Shown: positions 39,801 to 64,000 of the stretch, piece by piece
Layout of the letters: every line of letters begins with the position of its first letter
Position numbering within the stretch: position 1 is the stretch's first letter
Assembly: GCA_035582835.1 (NCBI GenBank)
Contig: JAYKAV010003110.1
Coordinates: 1,941,794-2,005,793 of the forward strand
From: Phoebastria nigripes
Lineage: Eukaryota; Chordata; Aves; Procellariiformes; Diomedeidae
Direction of reading: 5' to 3'
Length of the DNA: 64,000 nucleotides
Made by a program: the position numbers and the translations under genes
Notes under the pieces: generated by a model
Told to the model about the DNA's origin: nothing
Database searches by the model: none
Seen by the model: the letters and a program-made list of their open reading frames with translations, nothing else

Positions 39801-42800
39801 ATCAAAATAATGTCAGAAAGAGGAAGGTGATTGACAGAATATGTCAATCTCAGAAAGCTACTTCAGACCGTACAATACATGCTTAAAGTCAGGGCAGACT
39901 ATAAAAGGGAGATGAGCAGAATTTCCTGTATCCATGCAACCATTGTTATACTATTCACACATACTACCCATTGCCACATCGTGATTAACAGACTAGCGCA
40001 ATAAGGAAAAAGTTGCAATCAGGTTACATGAAGAGGACTGAATATCCCTGCTGATTACAAATGACAGCTGATTTCTTCTGTCAGGTCTGCACTTAGAAAA
40101 TGCACTAACTGGGAGGATGGATAAGCCCTCCTTGGAAGTAGGAGGGCCAAACTCAGTGCCACTTTCTTCACAACCCATATGCAAGCAAATCAACACAGTC
40201 CCACTTTTTAATTAAGAGTTCACCATGATCCATCCTCACCACAAAGATCTGCAATGTGACATTGTAAATATTTCTCAAATATAGATAAGCACAGACCTAC
40301 GTATCATCATCAACTCCACACTGAGCCAAAAGGTGCCCACCAAGTATTACACAGCACAGTGAAATGAACCACACACCTGCAGGCATAGAGACATCCATAC
40401 ACTGATGCTGGCTTTGAAATTAAGAGAGCTAATACAGAAGTGTAGGGCTTGAAATGCATTCTGTTTGACAGAAGTCTCAAGTATTCTTGTTCCCTCAAGA
40501 TCCACATTAAACTGAATTTTTACTAACCATCATCAAACTTCCTAATAAACTAACACTGCTCCAGTATATTAGATACTCATAAGTAAGTAAACAAAAATTA
40601 ATTTCGAGCAGATCACTTCAGAATTCTCTTTCACTGACACCGCTATGGTCCTGGATGTGTGGGAAGCCTCGATTATCAGCTTCAGTTTTCCAGCTGGGTC
40701 TCTGCTTTTGGTGTACCTTCCAAAAAATAGCTTCTCTGTTTCTTTTTTCCTCCCTCTTCGAACATATTGTTTTCACCACTCTGAGCCCTCTTCTTCTTTG
40801 CTCCAGCAACACTCCAACACAAGGAAAGACCACCTTGATCAATGAGTCCTGTCTTCCGCAGAGACATTGAGTCTGGTGGGGTCTCCAGAAAAGCTGTTTA
40901 ACCACAGACCATAAAATACTCCTGCCCCCACACCCTTCAGTCTCCAACAAACTTAAAAGCCAGTAGTGAACTGCTACAGCCATAGCTAAAATTTCCCAGA
41001 GGAAAAAAGTGGGAGACACTAAAGACAATCCTTGATGTCTTCAATTCCCCACTATTGCAGGAACATAATTAGATTCAATTTTCAAATATTCCGAGTTAAC
41101 AGACCATGTCCATGTTACAGGAAACACCCACCAGTCTTTGCCATTCTTGTATGAGGGAAACTCCTTCTTGACCTCAAATCTGGCCATGGGTTGAACACCA
41201 AGAGCATGTCCATGACGTTTTTAATCAAGAGTTTTTTAAACCACTGAAAGCTAGGCCAAACTTTGAAGTTTAACATTTTTTTGCTGTTCTCCACTGACAC
41301 AACTAACTCCACCATATCCTAATTCAAGCCAGGGAAGTTTGTAGAGTTTTTTCTAAATTCATGCCAAGCAAACAGCTTTTAAAGAACTGCCCACACCCCC
41401 ATTTTAATTTTTGAAGTATTATACAAAGCACTGAATATAAGATACTCCAAGCCAGGTGGAAAAAGAAATCCACCAACTACTTAACAAAGCTGCCCTTTAA
41501 CGTCTGTGCCCAATCAACTGGTGCTTCATAAGCTTACCAAGTGATGATACGAAGCCCACCAACCAATACTATCTAGTATTAAATATACGTAATGCTTTCC
41601 AGTTATCATGCTAACCATATCAGGAGACAAACATCAACATTTTAATGGAGGCCACATTATGTCATAAATGACATGCAGTGTTTTGATGCATATAAAAAGC
41701 ACAATTTGGAGAGCTGAATTAAAAGTGAACATGCAATACACAGCTCTTAGGAACTGGCCAACCAGCTCCTAGACATTGAGCTGGCAAGCTACGTCCAAGG
41801 AATTTATTACAACTTCCATATTCTGTAAAGAAGTTTAAACGTACAAGTTTGTGGGTTTTTTTGGTATTGAAAGTTTGCTATTTCAAAGTAAATTGTTTTC
41901 CAATTGCTCATCACTATACATCAATATAATGCTATAAGCCATCACTTTTCATGGTATAATGATGATAATACATTTTAAATTCTTTGATTAAACCACTTGA
42001 GTAATGACAAAAAGATCGGACCTTTCCGAACACAAAAATACAATGAATCAACATCTGTCATCGACAGAAANGGCACAAACGTCATTTAATGTGATCACAT
42101 CAAACACCATTCATCATTCATCTGTAAATCCACTTCATCATATCTAATCCAAAACTCTGAGTATTAACAGTCAGCCTTAGAAAAAACAGAGTATTTTAGC
42201 AACAATCTATCACATGACAAATACAAGTATCTACAGCTTGGGTGGAAATTAAGCACAGAATTTCTTTTGGATCAAAATTTAAACTTACCTTTCACTTTAT
42301 GAAATTAAAAAATAGTATGTTCTTGTTGATTTAACTAACAGGTATATAACAGAACTCAATCTTAAGAAGGGGAGAGGTATAAGTGACTGACTTACCTTAT
42401 GTTTTTTAATTTCTGGTTATTCTTCCAAGAGCAGCCCTTTCAAAAAACTACAATTTCAGTTCCAACAAAAATACCCCCAACAAGATAACCTTTTCTGACA
42501 TCTTTACAAAGACACTAACATCATTTTGACAACAACTTTGTATTCTGAGCTGAGTAACAAAATCTGTATGACAAAAATGTAACAAATTTCTCATTTTGAA
42601 GGAAAACAGCATTCATATCCCTCTTGGAACTAGAAAACAAAACTATGTCACGTTAATACTGGATAAATACTAAATATCTTTAAGGAAAGAAAGATTATTA
42701 ACACCATGACATTGCTATTTTAGAAAGTCTACTCACAAAATGGTCATTAAAATAACTTTGTTTGACAAGAAGTGATAAGTACATGTTATAAAATATTAGA

Positions 42801-42831
42801 AACAGGCAATTTTTCAGCCTGAATCTATTCT

Positions 42832-45079
<2,248 letters not shown>

Positions 45080-45238
45080 CTCAGGCTTTTTCATGATCTG
45101 GATACTGAACATATGGTTTTTCATGGGATAGATAACTATAAGAACATCACCAAATTCTGTTGGAATTATTCCTCTTCTATAATCTCGAGTATGCTCTGAC
45201 CAGACAATGTGTACTTCATCATTTCCTAAATGTCTTAG
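45080..45238 (-). CDS. RALGAPA1: RALGAPA1 exon with the catalytic Asn-thumb motif
   Basis: Phase 0 at both ends, 53 codons. It begins [20 protein letters not shown]. The Asn of HLGND (codon at 45223-45221) aligns with the catalytic 'asparagine thumb' of Rap1GAP/TSC2-type GAPs, the residue supplied in place of an arginine finger. The exon continues [20 protein letters not shown] and [13 protein letters not shown]. The acceptor is ctgcttttccag and the donor GAG|GTAAGG. The catalytic residue is intact, so the encoded GAP is predicted to be active. Confidence 0.96.
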
Positions 45239-58143
<12,905 letters not shown>

Positions 58144-59008
58144 CTTTTATCCCAAGAATTCATTCCCAGTATACTGAGAAGTAATCTGCAGTAGTAAAAT
58201 GCTGACTGGGGCTTTTGTGAGGTTGGCTCGTCCTGCTCCACAGCCCTCATATTTAAATCATTGAAATGCTTTTCAACAAACTCCCTCTCTTCTGTGTGCT
58301 GTTTCAGAATTGCATTGATAACATCGTTCTCCTGCTTCTCTGAGATGCAGACTGGTTGAGGAGCAGGAATGTTGAGTGAGACGCCAGTTCTCTGTAAGCA
58401 TTCAGGGCTTGTAACACCTAAATACTGCAGGAGCTCATCAAGGGCATCTTCTTCATCCCTAATGGTATCCCATGTTGGTATGGTGTCTCTAAATTTCCTT
58501 TTCACTTGGAGAGTAATTCCATCCCTTGCAGATACATCCTCCACATGCTCAAAAGATGAAAGAGCATCTTCTGGTTTATCTTGTTGAGACAAGGAAAGTG
58601 CAAAAGAAGTTTGTTGTGAAGATCCACATAAAGATGATGGTCCATACAAAATGGCCGAATCCCACGAGTATTTGCCAGATAGGTCACGCACTATAATTCT
58701 AACATTTGAATTAGCAGATACAAGTCCAGCAGACAGTCCTCCCCCAGGCATGTCGTCTTCTGCTTGGATTTGTATGCAAGACACCAGGGAAGTATTGTTT
58801 AACACAAAGAATTGAAGGTTTGGGTTCTCAAAAAGTTCAGGAGAAAGTTCAGGACTTTCACTGTATGGATTGTCATTGTTTTCACACACTTGACTGGTTA
58901 GCATAGCAGGACCTCCGCTCATAGGATAGTGGCCTAAGTGGTTGACTAGATGTGTTATCACAGTACGAGCAGCAACAGAAATTAATCCTTGTTGCATGTG
59001 AGTTTTCA
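58144..59008 (-). CDS. RALGAPA1: RALGAPA1 large exon upstream of the GAP domain
   Basis: This 865-base exon encodes 287 full codons plus split codons at both ends: a Val (G|TG) at the start and an Arg (AG|A) at the end. The acceptor is ctttctctcgcag with exon start 59008; the donor is AAAAG|GTAAAA. It opens [20 protein letters not shown] and runs through [40 protein letters not shown] and [12 protein letters not shown] to [19 protein letters not shown]. These match vertebrate RALGAPA1 closely. The stretch of about 40 residues from [12 protein letters not shown] to [10 protein letters not shown] is Ser/Glu-rich and looks the least conserved. The 34 residues that extend the open frame beyond the acceptor (to 59117) are intronic translation. 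Confidence 0.96.
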
Positions 59009-60998
59009 CTGCGAGAGAAAGAACACAGATTTTAAAAGAAAAGTTCAGAAAACAACATTGAGATTTACGTATTCCTTTTGGTCTCTTCTTCGTGAGTTTT
59101 AAACAGAGGATAAGCACTGCAAGGTTAGGATACAGCCACTACTGAGCCAACTCGGTAACGGAAGATATGTATTTTGACGAACACTGGTCTCATATATAAA
59201 TAGCATGAAAAATCATAAGACAGTTAAAGCACCATCTTCGTTATTTTATGGCCTACCATACCTCCTTTACCACAGTTTTGTAATCAGCATGGTTCTTCTA
59301 AAATACACAATTTCTTAATCTAGTGAAAATAAATCTTAAACTGCTGATGAAGTAGAGATCATAATTGTGTTGTAAGAAGTCTATTTCCAACTGCAGTGGA
59401 TTTTTACATTTATACACATCATTACCTTGTGAAAAACAAAGGAACATAGATGCACAAAACCTCTAATCCATCTTAATTTCCCTGGGGAGCATATAGCTGT
59501 AGGTTAGATTGAGAATAATACTGGATGTTTTTAAAGTACCAAATCAAAGACTGGGCTAGCTACACTGAACACAATCTAACAGTAGCAAAATTTTCAAGAA
59601 GCAAATCTCATGGCCCAACTGCATTTTAAGAAGTTTCAGGTTGGAAAAACTTGGAGGGAGAAAGAGAAGTTAATTATGCCTATCTTATGTGAAATTCATC
59701 TTGTGAGATGCACTGGTATTTCAATATGGTTTTGCCACCTCCTTCTTTGTTGCATACCTTCCACTTGCATGCAACGTTATCTAAATTCACAAAAGGAATT
59801 TCTTAATGTTTATACCACAGCCTGCTAACCCAGTACTTTATTGTTATCGGATTCTTCTATCAAATCCACTCTACATTACCCATGAAGTACAGAGCTGGTC
59901 AAAGCGACTCTGTTGGGCAGACAACCCTCAACTGCTCAGAGTACCCGCTGAAGAACCCATACACAAAAGTGTTACACTGTAGAAGACCACAGGTAGAAGG
60001 GAAAACAGGATCAATATGGCACAGCACGTATTTCTGCAGCCTCTCTCTTTTAACAGGACCTGGATGCCCTGAATTTGGGATTGCAAGGGGAAGATAAATC
60101 AAGCTGTATTCCTCAGGATTACATCATATATTTTAAACTATATTAAACATTGAAAACTGCTGCAAACACTTCCCACCTTCTTTCTCACCAAAAATCCATC
60201 AAACTAGAATGTTCTGAATGACGTTACTTTTTCATTCAGTATTTACTGAGAAAATGTAACCTCTTGGACGTGTAAGTATGGTATAATGAACTCATCTCCC
60301 TTTATACTGTGTATTCATACACAATAAAAACTAATGTTTAATAAACAAATTTCTTTTTGCAGGTTAAGGTGTCTTAATTGGCTTAACTGAAAAAATAAAG
60401 GCAAATCTGTAATGCATACTGACTGTCATGACAGATCTTTAGTTTCTGAAGCACTGGATGCATTCTGCGTCTGCAGAAGTAAACAATCAGTATATATTTG
60501 CCTTTTTTGTTTTTCCCACAAGGCTTGGGTAAAGCATGTAAGAGACGTTTGGGATTCTGGCTCTTCTCTACCTTTAGGGAGCACTAGATCTGAACTGCAA
60601 AAAGGGAAACATTTCATCCTGTTAATAGTTGGCAAAATCAACTTAATTTTTACACTATTCCAAAACTCAGATAAACTCAAATATTTTAATAAATTAAGGC
60701 CTTGAAAACTAATATAAACAAATTAGATATTATATTTTTATTATCTATAACATTCTTGAGGTTTAAAAATTTACAAACACAAAAACATTCAGTGAAGCTG
60801 AATTAAATGTCTAGATATTGATAGCATACAAGGAAATTAAGTTATAGTGCCATCTGCTGAAATACAAGAAGGAACTGTAAGCAAGTTTACACAAGACAAA
60901 GAGAAAATAAGTTGGATGCTTGAAGAATAATTTATCAGTGCAGTACTAACCAGCACCTGGACAACACAGAGGCTGGCTCATCTTTGTCAGGATATTCA

Positions 60999-61021
60999 TG
61001 CCAAGTGTTTAGCACTTGGCA
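60999..61021. repeat. 9-bp perfect hairpin
   Basis: TGCCAAGTG at 60999-61007 is the exact reverse complement of CACTTGGCA at 61013-61021, with a five-base loop (TTTAG). It is too short for a microRNA precursor. It may be part of an old interspersed repeat. Confidence 0.8.
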
Positions 61022-61339
61022 CTGCACAGATAAGTGAGGTAATGCTCTTCTCAGGTTCTTAGGAGCAAAGACATGTGAGCTTCCCAGCTACCTGACGTCT
61101 CACACTGCATAGGTTCAATCCCTTCAGTTAAGTTCTGCTGAAAAAGCTGAAGACATGAGAGAGACCTGTTAGCCTACGAGTTATTACTATTACTGTTTTG
61201 TGGCAAATCCTGAAGATTTCAAACCTGACCATGGTTGTATTGTGCCTGTGTGCATGAGTTTACTCCCTTAGGAGCCTAAGGGACATACGGAAAAGAAAGG
61301 TGATACAATGATACAGAGAGCCGAACGCTGAATTTAAAT

Positions 61340-61480
61340 TGGGAAGGTCCATTCCCAGTCCTACCACTTTCTCTGAAAATTTTACTCTTGAATTAAAATA
61401 AAAAATAAAAGAATTGGGATATAAATCTCACTGCCTCCCTTGTAAAATGAGAACAGTACTTCTCATTGAGTTTTCTCTCA
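61340..61480 (+). mobile_element. MIR-like SINE relic
   Basis: The order ccattcccagtcctaccact, then ctcactgcctcccttgtaaa, then atgagaacagtacttctca follows the MIR consensus layout ('...cctcagtttcctcatctgtaaaatgggaataatacctacctca'). An A-rich insertion sits in the middle. It is weaker than the copy at 22060-22250. Confidence 0.4.
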
Positions 61481-61654
61481 GAATGCAGTATTGTTGATCT
61501 AAAAATGACACAGAAAACTTAAATCAGAAGTATTAAGAGAAGCATACTGAGAAGTAAACTGTAAGATGTAAACTGTTGTGCTGAAATAAAATAAAGCAGT
61601 CTCAAAACATTTTTGCCACATAGCAAATCAGATTTTGGTGATGGTTTCCTTTAG

Positions 61655-61714
61655 CAAAAAAAAANCCAACAAAACAAACAAACAAACAAAAAACCAAACA
61701 AAAAACCCCACCAA
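61655..61714. repeat. A-rich (AAAC)n simple repeat
   Basis: This is an A run with an N at 61665, then caaacaaacaaacaaa and interrupted AAAC/AAACC units. It is low-complexity intronic sequence. Confidence 0.9.
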
Positions 61715-64000
61715 ACCCAGTAATGCTTTTTGAAAATATGAGAATTTTAAATTAAATTTGCAACTTAAAGGATACATATTAGTAATTTGTTCCTAGAAGC
61801 ACATCTCCTCAATCAGGAACAACTGGACGTTCAATACATTAGAATTCTTAAAATGAGTATCTAAACCATGCCTTTTGTTTCTGGAGGGCAGATCAAAACA
61901 CACAATAATGCAAGCCATCACAGCTTTACCACAAATTCTACAAACTAAGCCATACCATTACACATTAAAGCAGTCTAGCTGGCTGCTTTCCCAACCTGTC
62001 TTCCTGAGTGAACTCATCTCTGCTCTCCTTACAGTAGTACAGTCTTTTGCTTGGGCAATGTAATTTATATGTGTACATGATCACTTGGTAATTTGCTAGA
62101 AGCATGTTATATTGGCTATTTTTCTCAGTCCCTGAAATTACCTCTTTTGTGGAAAGGCTGAAGGTCCATCACCACTAATTTGTATCAGTGGCATGAATGG
62201 AGGATTCCTGAATTTCCTTAAGATATGTTGTTAAGTCTTTAATTCAACTTTGGCTGAACAGCTTCTAAACAACTACAGTTATGTAGTAGAAGGAAAAAGT
62301 AATGACTGAGGGTGGAATTTAACTCTCCTCACCCTTTTAGCTATCTAAAGAATGATGCACCTGTACAGACTGATTCATCTCAGTTAGAAGCCCAAATTGG
62401 AGAAATGGGATGAATCACTCTCTGGAAACTCTCTTTCTCCATTATGTTTAGAGGGAGCCTAAGAGAGTTCAGTTTAGCTTAGCTACCTGTATTTTCCATT
62501 AGCTTAAGGAAGTCTCACTTCTTTCTAATTTTAAGCTTCAGGTATAGAGAGATGCGGTTACAGAGGACCCATCTCTAGAATATCCTTCACAAAACACAAA
62601 CTGTGCTAATCTGGATGCACCATGTATAAAGTGTTTTTTAAAAAGTGTACTTTTTGTCCCCTTTCAGTAAAAGGGCAAACAGCAAAGCCTTAAAAGTACT
62701 TTCTATTTCTAATTTTTAAATAAAAGCTAAGACTAAACATCAGATAGGGGAAACCTTTTCTTCAGAAATTGAAATATATTAGGAAAAATGATCGATTTAT
62801 CCAAGAGAATTTAAAATGTTTGGAGAAATATGACAAATGGGGGAAAAAATCCATGAAATCAATAATTGATGGACCACTGTATCTATGCAATGCAACTACT
62901 ACCTTCCAATCACAACTACCTCTAACCCATTTGTGATCTATGAAGAACAGGTTTCAAAATGGTTTTGCCTATAACTGCAAAAAAAATCCCATAAAATATT
63001 ATTTCCTTATGACTAGACTCTATTCAATAGTCTGATTTTGCTATCTATTAACATTGGAAGATGTATAGCACTTTTTGTTTAATGGTAACTATTTTCATGT
63101 ACCAGCTTTCCTGTCAATCAAGGGTCACAAAAAACTCCATTTTACTTTTTCCTAAATGTTTGCATCATTTAATATAAACAACAAAAAANCTTTGAAGGAG
63201 AGGTTCCATTTTAATTCTCCCTGATATATGTTCATGGTGCNGTAATGACAGGTAAAAGATCAGAAGCAGGTAAGCACATCACGGCACAATGCAGTCCAAG
63301 TTAGCTTTTGCACATCTAAACTGTACAGTGAAGGGCTATAATGCTATACTATCCTTGGAGAAAGCATACCTCTGTCAGTGTGACACTGAATCCAGGCTAG
63401 TTAGGTGCGGTTAATTAGCACAGGCAGCACTTGTACGCCTGTACTGTAGCTAGAGGAAGCTGTTGTCGATACTAGCTAGAGGAAGAGTTCATCAGCCTTC
63501 ATGTAGACAAGCCCTGTGATTCCTTACATGTATGAAAGCACCACAGACTTGCTGTCTGCAAGTTCTGATGATGTCTTTATTGTCAGCTGCTAGAAGTTCA
63601 TTCTGGTTTAAATATAACACTTTAATATACTTAACACTTAATTTCAAAATTATTCTTTGNGTATCTTATACTGCAATCTACCACTTCACCTGAAACCTAC
63701 AGAAAGGAGGACAAAGAAAATTTCACAGATAATCCCAGGTATAACAGATTCCTTGTGAAAGAAAGCACTTGGAAAGTTACTGAAACAGAGAAGGGAATAG
63801 TCCTCTTCTCTCCCCACATCGCCTGTTCCCAGAGGATTTATTAAACCTTTGCCCTGCCATTTATTGCAGGGCTTGCTCCAGCCTCTCAATAGATCCTGTC
63901 CCCACTACACAGCTGTATCACTGAAAGTCCCCTATCTTCAGTCTCATACCACATCATACTGTGGTAAGTGTCCATAAAACTTGTGATGGATCTGACCTTG

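Larger units (their letters stand above)
59009..64000 (-). other. RALGAPA1: RALGAPA1 intron (partial; upstream exon not placed)
   Basis: The exon preceding 59008 must end in phase 1 with G. No convincing candidate was found to 64000, so it probably lies beyond the window. Contents: a MIR-like relic at 61340-61480, an AAAC-rich simple repeat at 61655-61714, a 9-bp hairpin at 60999-61021, and an exon-like open segment at 60957-61057 - that cannot be joined directly. Isolated Ns occur at 61665, 63189, 63241 and 63660. Confidence 0.7.

Noticed and set aside
40618..41028. 136-codon - strand open frame in the U12-type intron
   Set aside because: No recognisable domain. A + strand frame overlaps it, and the RALGAPA1 frame is continuous without it.
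59009..59117. N-terminal 34 residues of the - strand open frame that contains the large RALGAPA1 exon
   Set aside because: These are intronic. A clear acceptor (ctttctctcgcag) lies at the point where RALGAPA1 similarity begins.
60426..60680. - strand frame after a strong acceptor-like tract (ccctttttgcag) near 60600
   Set aside because: No donor of the right phase follows, and I recognise no RALGAPA1 similarity. It may be a cryptic splice site.

Overview
This is vertebrate nuclear DNA, almost certainly from a bird. Two fragments carry the CR1 LINE 3' end typical of avian genomes (reverse complement of the ATTCTATGA tail). The coding exons match vertebrate INSM2 and RALGAPA1, and the two genes lie tail to tail, as I recall them in other amniotes (human 14q13). 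A 960-base N run and about two dozen isolated single Ns suggest a short-read draft assembly. No bacterial, plasmid, CRISPR or viral system is present.

Layout. Positions 1-6430 are intergenic with no supportable gene. A CpG island (about 6470-8765) holds the single-exon gene INSM2 on the + strand: an inverted CCAAT box, a TATA box, a start codon encoding MPRG, then the gap, then an intact C-terminal part with three zinc fingers ending at 8336. Its likely 3' UTR carries a five-pentamer AU-rich element (9573-9595) and an AATAAA at 9667. About 1.5 kb of spacer follows.

From about 11.2 kb to the right edge the window is the 3' part of RALGAPA1 on the - strand. Eight coding exons (59008 down to 11765) join into one open frame of 593 residues ending in TAA. 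They cover the region before the Rap/Ral-GAP domain, the whole GAP domain including the Asn-thumb motif HLGND, and a basic, serine-rich tail. The 22-kb intron between 43037 and 20874 looks like a U12-type (minor spliceosome) intron: donor GTATCCTT, branch-like TCCTTAAT, and no polypyrimidine tract. Without splicing at that donor, the frame runs on for 68 codons to a stop.

The introns are AT-rich and mostly unremarkable. They hold two CR1 fragments, several probable ancient SINE or LINE relics (MIR-like, tRNA-head and L3-like) and simple repeats. INSM2 (a neuroendocrine zinc-finger repressor) and RALGAPA1 (catalytic subunit of the Ral GAP complex) are neighbours, and I see no functional link between them. 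I found no undescribed biological system. The most notable signals are the U12-type intron, the retained-intron C-terminus and the out-of-frame gap in INSM2.
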